DNA of 44,260 nucleotides, taken from positions 1 through 44,260 of the forward strand of contig JAFWKC010000008.1 in the NCBI GenBank assembly GCA_017514345.1, in the 5' to 3' direction. Positions 6,763 through 15,600 of the stretch are shown in pieces (position 1 is the stretch's first letter; every line of letters begins with the position of its first letter). The stretch comes from Eubacterium sp. (GTDB lineage Bacteria > Bacillota > Clostridia > Oscillospirales > Acutalibacteraceae). A program made the translations under genes and the position numbers. The notes under the pieces were generated by a model, which was not told the origin of the DNA, did not search any database, and worked only from the letters and a program-made list of their open reading frames with translations.

Positions 6763-8154
6763 TTAAAACTTGAAGTATTCAATAGCGTTGTTGTAGCAGA
6801 TGCCCTGAACAATCTGCTTTAGCATTTCCTCGTCGTCGGCGTACCAGCCGTCCTCGACCCAGCGTCCGAGCAGGCGGCACATAATACGGCGGAAGTATTC
6901 GTGACGTCCGTAGGACGTAAAGCTGCGGCTGTCGGTTTCCATACCGACAAATTTGCCGAGCACGCCGAGGTTGCCGAGCGACTTCATCTGCGCCGTCATA
7001 CCGTCCATTGTGTCAAGGAACCACCACGCGGGACCGAACTGGATTTTGCCTGCCGTTTCGCTACTCTGGAAGTTGCCGAGCATTGTTGCAAGCACGGTGT
7101 TATCCTTGTCGTTGAGGTTAAACAGTATCGTTTTCGGCAGGCAGTCGCCCTCGCAAAGCTTATCAAGAAAACGTGAAAGCGGCTGTGCGATTTCGCAGTC
7201 GCCCACGCTGTCAAAGCCTACGTCCGCGCCGAGCTTTTCAAACATTGCCGTATTGTTGTTTCTCATAGCGCCGATATGTATTTCCATAGCCCAGCCGAGT
7301 TGCTTGTATTTAGCTCCGAGATAAAGCATAACGGTTGTTTTATATGCGTCAATTTCATCCTGAGTAAGCGGTTTGCCCTTGATTGCTTTATCAAACGCTT
7401 TTCCCGCGGAGGCTTCCGTGTTATAAGGAACGTAATTGAAAGCTTGGTCTGAAACCTTGCATCCAACGCTGTCAAAATACTCAGCGCGTTTGCATAGTGC
7501 AGTCACAACATTGCCGGTGTTTTTAATCTCCATATCTGCGGCCTTGCCGAGAGCCTCAATATACTCTGCAAAGCCTTCGTTCTCAATATTCAGCGCCTTG
7601 TCGGGACGGAAGGAGGGGAGCACCCTGAACGGTAAATCCTGCTCAGCAAGCAGCTTGTGGTATTCGAGCGTGTCAATCGGGTCGTCGGTTGTGCATACAA
7701 CCTTTACGTTTGAGCGTTCAATAAGGCTCTGCGGTCTGAAATCGCCGTTTGCGATAGCCTCGTTCGCCTTCTCGTAAATATCCTCGGCAGTCTTGCCGCT
7801 CAGCGGCGTGTCAATGCCGAAGTAGCGCTGAAGCTCGATGTGCGCCCAGTGATAGAGCGGATTGCCGATGCACCAGCCGAGCGTTTCGCCGAACTTGAGG
7901 AACTTCTCCTTAGGCGTTGCGTCGCCCGTGCAGTATCTTTCGTCAACGCCGCAGGAGCGCATTGCGCGCCACTTGTAATGGTCGCCCGACAGCCAAAGCT
8001 GTGATATGTCCGACGGCTGTTTGTTTTCATAAATCTCTTTCGGACTCAAATGACAATGATAGTCACAAATCGGCATATTTTCTGCGTATTCGTGAAATAG
8101 CCTTTTTGCGCTTTCGGTGTCAAGCAAAAAATCCTTGTCCATAAATTTATTCAT
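6763..8154 (-). CDS. uxaC: Glucuronate isomerase
   Basis: 463 aa, matching the usual length of UxaC (EC 5.3.1.12). It isomerises D-glucuronate to D-fructuronate (and galacturonate to tagaturonate), the entry step of the pathway. The amidohydrolase-type metal motif HCH (33-35, in ICDYHCHLSPKEI) is present, along with the family segments LYHWAHIELQRYFGI and GMETDSRSFTSYGRHEYFRR. The ATG follows GGAGGG and a near-consensus promoter lies at 8186-8214. First gene of the minus-strand uronate unit; no uronate transporter or regulator gene lies beside it. Confidence 0.96.
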   Translation of the reverse strand: MNKFMDKDFLLDTESAKRLFHEYAENMPICDYHCHLSPKEIYENKQPSDISQLWLSGDHYKWRAMRSCGVDERYCTGDATPKEKFLKFGETLGWCIGNPLYHWAHIELQRYFGIDTPLSGKTAEDIYEKANEAIANGDFRPQSLIERSNVKVVCTTDDPIDTLEYHKLLAEQDLPFRVLPSFRPDKALNIENEGFAEYIEALGKAADMEIKNTGNVVTALCKRAEYFDSVGCKVSDQAFNYVPYNTEASAGKAFDKAIKGKPLTQDEIDAYKTTVMLYLGAKYKQLGWAMEIHIGAMRNNNTAMFEKLGADVGFDSVGDCEIAQPLSRFLDKLCEGDCLPKTILFNLNDKDNTVLATMLGNFQSSETAGKIQFGPAWWFLDTMDGMTAQMKSLGNLGVLGKFVGMETDSRSFTSYGRHEYFRRIMCRLLGRWVEDGWYADDEEMLKQIVQGICYNNAIEYFKF

Positions 8155-8185
8155 AGGTTTCCCTCCGAATATTATAATCGGTTAT

Positions 8186-8214
8186 ATTATATACTGATAA
8201 AAATCTTATTTCAA
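8186..8214 (-). promoter_or_regulatory. Sigma-A type promoter for uxaC
   Basis: On the minus strand TTGAAA (8209-8214), a 17-bp spacer and TATAAT (8186-8191); start near 8179, giving a leader of about 25 nt. No clear operator palindrome was seen. Confidence 0.8.
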
Positions 8215-8223
8215 TAGAAATGC

Positions 8224-8256
8224 AAAAAAAATACGGCACAAAAATGCCGTATTTTT
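8224..8256 (-). terminator. Intrinsic terminator of the GH27 operon
   Basis: Stem AAAAATACGGCA / TGCCGTATTTTT with a T tract on the minus strand, directly after the GH27 stop codon at 8259-8261. The A/T flanks are symmetric but only the minus-strand operon ends here. Confidence 0.88.
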
Positions 8257-8258
8257 AT

Positions 8259-9977
8259 TTACTGTGATATGCGATATACTGCAACGCCGTGCTTCGGGAT
8301 TTTGACGTTGATTTTTGTGTCGGCGTAGCGGTCGTCCGACCACAGCTCGTGAATTTCGTAGTTGCCCGCAGCTCTTTTGAAATTAAGATACTTGAAGTCC
8401 TGAAGTGAGTCAAGCTCAAATTCAACTGGACGCTCCTTACCTGATTTGTTGAAGAAGCAAAGCGCCGTGTCGCCGTTTGCAAGCGGACGCGCAAGAATGT
8501 CGAGAACAGGGGATTTCCTTATTCTCTTTGCCGCCTTAACGAGCGGGTCCTGGTCGATTAAGATAAGGCTGTTGTTAGTCAGCGTGTCGAGCAGAAATCT
8601 GCTGTTCGACGAGCCGTCGGCAAGACGGCGAAGGTCGTTGCCGAGCACAAGCGGAGCCGCCATCATACACCAAAGCGTAAAGTGCGTGCGGTTTTCGTCG
8701 TCGGTGAGCTTGCCGTTGCCAACCTCGAGCATATCGGGGTCGTTAACGTGGCCTGGACCTGAGAATTTATAAAGGTCAACGGACTTGTTGTAAATCGCCT
8801 TAATCCTTCTCCATTTTGGCGTAATATCCATTGTCGTGCGCCACATATTACCTGCCTTGCGTCCCCAGTTCCACGGGTGAGCAAAGCCCCATTCGCAAAT
8901 TGAAAACGTAATCGGTTTTTCCTCGCCGCCCGTGAAAGCTGCCCACGCGCGCGACGCGTCCCTGAGCGCGTCGCCCATACGCTTGTACTGAATATACGAC
9001 GAGTCAGCCATAGTAACGACGGGGTTCTGGAAGGTGATTTTGTTGTCGCCCGAATCGAGCTTTACCTCAAGCTGAACCTTTGCGTCGTGCGACATAGAAA
9101 AGCCTGACGGCATATATACCTCGTAAAGCCTGCCGTTAATTACAACCTGGAGATACTGTCTGCCGTGAAGAATGCTTTTGTGATAATGAATTGTCATTAT
9201 GTAATCGCCGCTCATAGGCACGTCAACGTTAAACGAAGCCGTACCTGCGCCGTGATTGATGAGTCCCATTCCGCGCTTGCTCGGAAGCTCGTCGCACTTG
9301 ACCTCTTTTGCCTTGCCCGTGTACTTTGCGTGGTCGGGACGAAGCCTGATTTCGCTTCTTTCGCCAGGCTTATTGATGTCGGCAAATTCGATAATCGGCG
9401 TTGAGCCCGTAAGCTTTTTGTTGTGGCAAAAATCGTACTTGACGTATTCGATACCCCACGAAGCGAACGTCTTTGCGTCCAGCTCCTCGTTGCCGAGAGA
9501 GGCTGGCATATCCTCGCACGTCAGAGTGCCGTTAGACGAGTAAATACCGAGCTTTAAGCCGAGCGAGTTAACGCGCGTGCAAAGCTCCTCAATGCCTGAC
9601 GGGAACGCCTCTAAGTCGCCCTGAAGCTTGCCGTCGCTGTCGCGCATAGTGCTCTGCCAGCAGTCGTCGATGTTGATGTATTCGTAGCCTGCGGCAGCAA
9701 GTCCGCTGTCGCGCATAGCCTTTGCCGTGTCGTAAATCGCGTCCTCGTCGATGTGGTTGCGAAGCAAATTCCAGCTCGACCAGCCCATAATCGGAGTAGG
9801 CGATACGTTGTTGTCGTAATTCGGTTCGTCCTTTATATCGATAGTGAGCTTGCCCCTGCCGAGGTGCTTCAGCGCGCACGTCGGGCATTTGCCATCGGCG
9901 CGGTACGACAAAAGCCACGTCAAAAATACAACTATGATAATAGCAACAATTGCTATCAGACATATTAATGCAGTCAT
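8259..9977 (-). CDS. GH27 alpha-galactosidase with N-terminal membrane anchor and inserted beta-sandwich
   Basis: 572 aa. Residues 1-24 form a hydrophobic segment, followed by a short CPTC motif, so the enzyme is probably anchored and faces outward. The GH27 barrel starts at PTPIMGWSSWN (60-70) and includes YEYINIDDCW (98-107), the nucleophile Asp182 in YVKYDFC and the acid/base region VNDPDML (411-417). Between Asp182 and the next barrel part is an insertion of about 120 residues (about 205-328) rich in beta-strand patterns (FNVDVPMSGDYIMTIHYH, KVQLEVKLDSGDNKITF), looking like a CBM35/CBM6-type sandwich. The predicted reaction is release of terminal alpha-galactose; alpha-N-acetylgalactosaminidase or beta-arabinopyranosidase are alternatives within GH27. 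Its ATG overlaps the upstream stop as ATGA. Confidence 0.85.
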   Translation of the reverse strand: MTALICLIAIVAIIIVVFLTWLLSYRADGKCPTCALKHLGRGKLTIDIKDEPNYDNNVSPTPIMGWSSWNLLRNHIDEDAIYDTAKAMRDSGLAAAGYEYINIDDCWQSTMRDSDGKLQGDLEAFPSGIEELCTRVNSLGLKLGIYSSNGTLTCEDMPASLGNEELDAKTFASWGIEYVKYDFCHNKKLTGSTPIIEFADINKPGERSEIRLRPDHAKYTGKAKEVKCDELPSKRGMGLINHGAGTASFNVDVPMSGDYIMTIHYHKSILHGRQYLQVVINGRLYEVYMPSGFSMSHDAKVQLEVKLDSGDNKITFQNPVVTMADSSYIQYKRMGDALRDASRAWAAFTGGEEKPITFSICEWGFAHPWNWGRKAGNMWRTTMDITPKWRRIKAIYNKSVDLYKFSGPGHVNDPDMLEVGNGKLTDDENRTHFTLWCMMAAPLVLGNDLRRLADGSSNSRFLLDTLTNNSLILIDQDPLVKAAKRIRKSPVLDILARPLANGDTALCFFNKSGKERPVEFELDSLQDFKYLNFKRAAGNYEIHELWSDDRYADTKINVKIPKHGVAVYRISQ

Positions 9978-11143
9978 AACAATCCAATCTCCCTGAAGAA
10001 GCTGAGCTCGCGCTGAGCTTCCTTTTTTGTTTCATCACTTGACAGCGCGGACGTTGCGTTTTTTGCAAAATCACGCCTGTTTTTCAAGTTATAATAAGCC
10101 CTGTACGCCCACGCGGCAGGCACAAGATACGGCTTGCCGTCAATAAAGCTGATGTAGGGGATATTCCTCATTTTTTCGTACGGCGGAAACAGCAGTCGCA
10201 GCTTAGTTCCGATATTGCCGCCTTTGCCGCCGCTTTCCATATCCTTGCGCTTGATTACGGCAGCCTTGTTCCTGCCCGAATTGCCGAACGCGCCGTAGCT
10301 CAGAAGGAATTTTTCGGTGCTCGCCGTGTCTGTGCCGAAATCACGTCCGCAGCCGAACCATTTTTGCGTTACGCTGAGTATAACCCTCGCAAAGTCGCCA
10401 AGACCGCAGGAGCTAAGTATTTTCAGCACGACGTCGATATCAATATCGCACGTTTTAAGCACAACGGCGAGGTCGAGTATAAGCTTTGCGCCTGCGCCGT
10501 AAAACCAGAAATGGTGCGCCGTGTGCGCGATAAGATACGCAAGGTGGTAGTTAATATCAAGCGAGCCTGTATATCCGCTGAACTCGGCGTGCGAAATGGC
10601 GTCGTCAAAGGCTTTTTCAAGGTCGCAGCCGCCGATTTTTCCGCTGATAATTTTCGTGTGCATTTCGCACAAAAGCCCGTTTTTCGTGTATTCGTAAACG
10701 TTTCCGTTTGAGGCGCGGCATTCAAAGCCGTCAGCCGTCATAAGCGATTTAACTTTTTCGCGCTCAGCCTCGTCAATCAGCACGTCAACGTCGCCCATAG
10801 CGCGCGCTTCGGGTACGGGGTACAGCTCTCTGAGCTCTGCGCCCTTAAAGAAAACGTGGCGCACGCCGCTCTTTTCGAGCAGAGCGCCGATTTCAGCCTT
10901 TTGAGCGCTTTGGAAGTCGTATCGTATAACAGCTTCCATAAAATCGTTTTCGAAGCGTTTAAAGGCGTTTAGAGGCACTGCGTCCTTATTCTTCGCCGTA
11001 TTGAGCACGCAGAACACGATAGCGCTCAGGTTGTGCGCGTTAGAAAGCCTGTACAGCCTGAAAAAATCAACGTTTTCGTCAAGCGTAACGCTTTCGCCGT
11101 AAAGATAAGCCCTGCAAAGGCTTATCATATATTCCTTTTCCAT
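9974..11143 (-). CDS. Uncharacterised nucleotidyltransferase family protein (NTP_transf_5 type)
   Basis: 389 aa from ATG 11141-11143; a TTG at 11168-11170 in the same frame (giving MSERQYLTD first) is an alternative. The ATG choice lets translation restart 1 bp after the upstream stop, but no good ribosome site is seen for either. The core FFKGAELRELYPVPEARAMGDVDVLID, read in pieces, matches the NTP_transf_5 pattern: K-G-x4-LYP, R-x-MGDVDVL with the two metal-binding Asp of a polymerase-beta fold. The C-terminal half is helical. Members often occur near polysaccharide or signalling genes, but substrates are unknown to me. Its stop overlaps the GH27 start by 4 bp (ATGA), implying coupled translation. 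Confidence 0.75.
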   Translation of the reverse strand: MEKEYMISLCRAYLYGESVTLDENVDFFRLYRLSNAHNLSAIVFCVLNTAKNKDAVPLNAFKRFENDFMEAVIRYDFQSAQKAEIGALLEKSGVRHVFFKGAELRELYPVPEARAMGDVDVLIDEAEREKVKSLMTADGFECRASNGNVYEYTKNGLLCEMHTKIISGKIGGCDLEKAFDDAISHAEFSGYTGSLDINYHLAYLIAHTAHHFWFYGAGAKLILDLAVVLKTCDIDIDVVLKILSSCGLGDFARVILSVTQKWFGCGRDFGTDTASTEKFLLSYGAFGNSGRNKAAVIKRKDMESGGKGGNIGTKLRLLFPPYEKMRNIPYISFIDGKPYLVPAAWAYRAYYNLKNRRDFAKNATSALSSDETKKEAQRELSFFREIGLL

Positions 11144-11144
11144 A

Positions 11145-11651
11145 TCAGTTAAATACTGCCGCTCCGACAATAAGCGAAAGAATTGTGATAATCAGACCTG
11201 CGATAAACACGCCGATTGCGATAATGCCGAAGCTCTTTTTTCTGTCGAGGTGGAGCAGCGACGCAAGCAGCGCGCCCGTCCAGCCGCCCGTTCCAGGAAG
11301 GGGAATTGCTACAAAAAACAGCAGTCCCCATATTCCGTACTTGTCGATTTTGTCCTTCTTTTTGAGCGTTTTTTCCTCAAGCCAGATAATCGGCACCTTG
11401 ACGTAGGGGATTTTTTTGAGCAGCTCAAAAATTTTGTTAATAAGCAGAAGAATAAACGGTATAGGAAGTATGTTTCCGATAAAGCTGATAACAAAGCCGA
11501 CAAACGGGTTCATCTGTAGCAGCACGATGGCTGTAAACATTCCGAGCCTGCATTCAAGTATCGGGCAGAGCGAAATGATGAACACTACGAGCCAGTCGGG
11601 TATACCGTGAGCCGTCAAAAATTCCTGTATAGTTCTGCAAACCTCTTGCAT
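11145..11651 (-). CDS. Small multidrug export / COG2426-type membrane protein
   Basis: 168 aa, about four transmembrane segments, matching the Sm_multidrug_ex family: PILECRLGMFTAIVLLQMNPFVGFVISFIGNILPIPFIL region near the N-terminus (PxxExRxG motif), KYGIWGLLFFVAIPLPGTGGWTGALLASLL in the middle, and a final hydrophobic helix. The family name rests on weak evidence; the true substrate is unknown. The ATG at 11649-11651 follows AGGAGAAG and starts 9 bp after the Nudix fusion stop. The next gene begins within or just after its stop codon. Confidence 0.82.
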   Translation of the reverse strand: MQEVCRTIQEFLTAHGIPDWLVVFIISLCPILECRLGMFTAIVLLQMNPFVGFVISFIGNILPIPFILLLINKIFELLKKIPYVKVPIIWLEEKTLKKKDKIDKYGIWGLLFFVAIPLPGTGGWTGALLASLLHLDRKKSFGIIAIGVFIAGLIITILSLIVGAAVFN

Positions 11652-11660
11652 AAGCTTCTC

Positions 11661-12377
11661 CTAAATATAATTATTTTCGTTGAGGAATTTGTACGCTGAC
11701 GACAGGATATTCTTGTCGTTGTCAAATTTGAGCAGACTCATAGCCCTGTCGTACGTCAGCCAGATATAATCCTCAATCTCCTCAGCCTGAATAGACGTGT
11801 GCGTGTCCTTAGTCGTTCCTACGAAAATCGAAACAGTCTTTTCGATAAGGTCGCGGATTTTGTACTTTGACACGCATTCGTAGCCGTCGTGGATTGTGAT
11901 ATGAATTCCCGTTTCCTCAAGCACCTCGCGGTACGCCGTCTGCTTTTTCGTTTCGCCTGGCTCGATGTGACCCTTCGGGAAGCCCCAATGCGCCGAGCGG
12001 TTATTTTTAATCAGCAAAAATCTGACCTCGCCGCGAATGTCCCTGTAAACGACTGCGCCGCAGCTGCTTTCGTAAAGACATTCAACCCTGTAGGTAGGGA
12101 AGTCCTTTTCAAGATTAATATAGTTTTTGATATCATTAATAATGAAGCGGGTGCTTTTCGGTGCTACTATCCAAATATAGCTTTTTGCTTTTCTGTCGCT
12201 CATAACGGCAATAACCCTGCCGTCAAAATTACGCACGGGATGATGTATCCCCATAATAAAAGCAGTCTGCTTTTCGTTGCCGTAAACTGTGCCGAAGTTG
12301 AGTGGATAGGTGTAGCCCGCTTCATCATCAGAGCCGATAGGTCTAACGACCTTGACCCTAACGTATTTTCCGAGCAT
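11661..12377 (-). CDS. Pyrophosphatase-like/Nudix hydrolase fusion protein
   Basis: 238 aa from ATG 12375-12377; an upstream in-frame start at 12434 lacks a ribosome site and family similarity. Residues 1-95 (LGKYVRVKVVRPIGS, YTYPLNFGTVYG, AFIMGIHHPVRNFDGRVIAV, IVAPKSTRF) resemble the small inorganic-pyrophosphatase-like domain of Clostridia (IGK.V.V.VDRP.GS ... YP.NYGY ... YILG...PV..F.GKVIAV). Residues 104-238 are a Nudix domain with a complete box: Gly136, Glu142, Arg150-Glu151, Glu154-Glu155, Gly157. It probably hydrolyses nucleoside diphosphate-linked substrates; bis(5'-nucleosyl) polyphosphates are one possibility, given the compact GHIEPGE box. First gene of a four-gene minus-strand unit. 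Confidence 0.82.
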   Translation of the reverse strand: MLGKYVRVKVVRPIGSDDEAGYTYPLNFGTVYGNEKQTAFIMGIHHPVRNFDGRVIAVMSDRKAKSYIWIVAPKSTRFIINDIKNYINLEKDFPTYRVECLYESSCGAVVYRDIRGEVRFLLIKNNRSAHWGFPKGHIEPGETKKQTAYREVLEETGIHITIHDGYECVSKYKIRDLIEKTVSIFVGTTKDTHTSIQAEEIEDYIWLTYDRAMSLLKFDNDKNILSSAYKFLNENNYI

Positions 12378-12440
12378 TATTTCACCACCAGTGGGGCAAA
12401 CCCATAGCCGTTTCGGGTAAGCCCAAGATAACATAGTATT

Positions 12441-12469
12441 ATTATACTAAATAATGTGTCAATATACAA
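12441..12469 (-). promoter_or_regulatory. Promoter of the Nudix-exporter-NTase-GH27 operon
   Basis: On the minus strand TTGTAT (12464-12469), 17 bp, TATAAT (12441-12446). A TTGACA overlapping this region, paired with TACTAT at 18 bp, is an alternative. Either starts transcription near 12433. Confidence 0.6.
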
Positions 12470-12479
12470 GAACTTTTTG

Positions 12480-12604
12480 AGCACGGGCATTTGCCCTTAG
12501 TCATTTAGCAGTTAGCAGTTTGTGGGCGGGCGCTGCCCGCACCCGATTATAATAGGTATGGATAAAGTCCGCCAACGAGCTGAATACCGAATACTGAATA
12601 CTGA
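12480..12604. repeat. Composite intergenic repeat with hairpins and GAATAC array, second copy
   Basis: Between the 2535-aa gene terminator and the Nudix operon promoter. Contains a GGGCAtttGCCC hairpin, a GTGGGCGGGC/GCCCGCAC hairpin (about 12520-12543), a degenerate GTATGGATAAAGTCCGCC stretch, and GCTGAATACCGAATACTGAA adjoining the terminator at 12604. Organisation parallels 4664-4820 and 32640-32714. Confidence 0.65.
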
Positions 12605-12635
12605 AAAAAGGCTTCCCCAAGGAAGCCCTTTTTTC
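12604..12635 (-). terminator. Intrinsic terminator of the 2535-aa protein gene
   Basis: Stem GGCTTCC / GGAAGCC with CCAA loop and flanking A and T tracts; on the minus strand it ends in a T6 run, 5 bp after the stop codon. Confidence 0.92.
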
Positions 12636-12641
12636 ATTGAA

Positions 12642-15600
12642 TTATCCTGCAATCTGCTGGAGAAGCTCAACGAGGTCTGAAATTACCTGGTCGGCGTCGC
12701 CCTTGAGCATTCCAAGAACGTCGTTAATCGTTCCTGCAAGGCTTTCGTCAACGTTGTCGCCAAGAAGACCTGTGATAAGTCCAACAATCTGGTTGTAGTT
12801 GTCCTTGTAGTTAATCGTGTTGATAAGGAATCTGAGAAGCGCGATAAGTGTTTCGTCTTCGTCAGCAACTACGTAAATTCTCTTGCCGTAGGTTGCAACC
12901 TGCGAGGTGCCGTCTGTGATGAATTCACCGTGGCTTGCAAGCTGGAACCAGTCGATGTCAGGAAGCTCAAGACCAAGCGGATTGTCCTTAATCTTGATTA
13001 TGCCGAGTACGCTGTTAACCGTGTTAACTACGTTGTCAGCGCCAACGAGAGGACTGAGTGTTCCAGGAAGGTCATAAAGGTCAAACTTGCTGAGTGACAG
13101 TCCAACCTTATCCTTAAGGAGCTTCGGAACGTCAAGTCCGAGTGCGTCAAGAAGCTTGTTGATATCAACGATAGGTCTGATTGCTTCGAGGAGAGCTGAT
13201 ACAGGTGTAAGAAGGTTATCAACTATCTGGAGCAGACCGTCGTTAGCAAAGAAGAGTGAAAGGTTCGGAAGTATGCTCATTACTGTCTGAAGCGGAGCGT
13301 TGAGAATATCCTCGACCTTATCCCACAGAGGATTGATGATGTCAAGAAGTACATTGTCGTAAGCCTTGTAGCAATCTTCTCTGTACTGATACTGAGTCTT
13401 GATGTTGTAAACGCCGAATGCTTCGAGAAGCGGTACGATTGTTGACGAATATCCGTCCGAGCCAGGAATCTTAACAAGGTCGAAGATGTTAAGCGAAGCG
13501 TCGTTGAGGATAACGTCGAGCACACCGAATATCGGGCGGAGAACTGCAACGACAGCGTTAAGGAACGAATCTCTGTCGTTTACGCCGAACTTAAGGCTTT
13601 CTGCCTTTACGTTGCTCCACGAGCCAGCGTTTCTGATTACTGCTGCAACGTCTGGATACGTTCTGCCGTAATCGCCGTCAACAAGGAGCTTAGCAACGTT
13701 GCCCGTTGTAAAGTCGATGTCTGTCATCGCAAGCAGGTTAGTCAGCGAGCCGATGTCGTCGTTGATGTTAACGCCTTCAACTGCGCCGTAAAGTCCCGTT
13801 GCGAGCTTGCCGACTAATTCGTCGGTGTAAAGCTTTTCAGATACAAGTCCTGCAAGACCGCCTTCAAGAAGCGAGCCTATCATACCGTCGAGCATTGGAG
13901 CGAGCTTGCGGCAGAATTCCTCATCCATATCGCCCCATGAGAAGGTGTAGTTGTCCTTGTAGGTGAAGTTCGAGTAATCGAAGAATTTATCGGTAGCCTG
14001 TTCAGTCAGGAAGTAGAATACTGCGCGTACGATATCATCCTGCTTTGCAAGGCCGATTTGTGTGAATACGCACTGAACAACCTTTGTGATTGTTTCGTTC
14101 TTCTGTACTGCTTCAATGCCGCAGATTATGTCGCTGAGGCCTGACGCATTCTTTATAAGTACATTAGATACATATCTTAATACAGCAACGAGCGTTTCGC
14201 CCTGTCTTGACTGTACCTGACGCGTTCTGAACTTGCCCTCGCGGTTTCTTGCAGCGCTCTTTACAACCTTGATTGTACCGTGGCTTGCAAGCTGCTTGAA
14301 GCTGATGTCAGGAAGCGTAATCGGAAGATTGTTCTTCTTAAGAATTGAATTGATAAGCGGAACTACGATTACCTGTACGTTAGTCTTTGACATATCGGTA
14401 AGGTTAATCTTCAGCTTAGACTTAATGCCGAGAAGGTCGTTGACGATTGTGCCGAGGTCCTTATCGAACGTAAGCTTGATAAACTTGTCGAGGTCAAAGC
14501 CGTGCTTTCTGAGAATGCCGAGCAAGCCGTCGTCGCTTGTAATAGGAGCAAGAATGTTGCCGACTACCTGAGCGACGCCGTTGCTTTCGATAAAGTAAGC
14601 AACGTTAGGAAGTATCTTTGTTACCGTGTCAAACGGCTTCTTTGTGATGTCGTCTACAAGGCCGATTACAGGCTTGATTACGTTAACAAGGAGGTTATCC
14701 TTAGCCTTCTTGTAATCCTTCTTGTACTGCTTGTAGGTCTTGACGCCGTCGCACATAAATGCTTCGAGAAGCGGAATTACTGCGCTTTCGTAACCGTTCG
14801 TGCCGAGGCTGATGCCGTTGAGGCCGTTGCTGCGAAGGCTCTTCATAAGGTCGTTCATAACCTGAACGAGGTCGATTTCGATAATGCTCTTCGGGTTCTT
14901 CTTGCCCTCGAAGTTCTTAACGTTAGACCTGATGCCGAGCGTCAGCATACCGTTTTTGAGCGTGTAATCAAGAGTTCCTGCGTAATCATCCTTGAGGATG
15001 TTTGTTGAGCCCTTGAGGTCAAGCGTCTTAACAACCTTTACAAGGTCGATATTGTCGCTGAGATTTCCTTCTGCAAGGAAGATTGAAAGGATGTCGTTAA
15101 ACGGACGAAGTACAGCAGAGATGCCGTAGATGAAGCCCTGCTCAGCCTTTGAGCTGCCGTCCTTGAAGCCCCAGTTAAGAGTGCCGACCTTATCCCAGCT
15201 CTTTGCTTTTCTGAGCTTAGCAGCAGCGCTTGTGTAGGTTCTGCCGTAGCTCTTGTTTGTGAGATACTTTGCAAGACCCTTAGGACTGAGGTCCATACCA
15301 AGAGCGTTGAAAATCGTTGCGGCAGTACCCTTGTTGAGCGCGCCGTAGATGCCCTTGAGAGCCTTTGTAAGAAGGTCGTTTGTGTAAAGCTTGTCGTTAA
15401 CGAGAGCGTTAAGGCTTTCGATATCCGTAACGCCGAGAGCGTTAAGAAGCGGGAATACGTTAGTTACGATGTCGTCAAGCTGGCCGACAGCCTTAGTTGC
15501 GTCGGAAGCAAGGATATCCTTTGGATAAACGAACGTATTTGTAATCTTGCCAACGTATTCGCGGAATGTCCAGAATACCTCGGTAGGACTCTGTGAAGCA

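Noticed and set aside
6744..6812. Upstream extension of the KDG kinase
   Set aside because: Overlaps uxaC, lacks a ribosome site, and the extra residues do not belong to the PfkB fold.
12378..12434. Upstream extension of the Nudix fusion
   Set aside because: Starts inside the predicted promoter and transcription start; the internal ATG fits the domain start.
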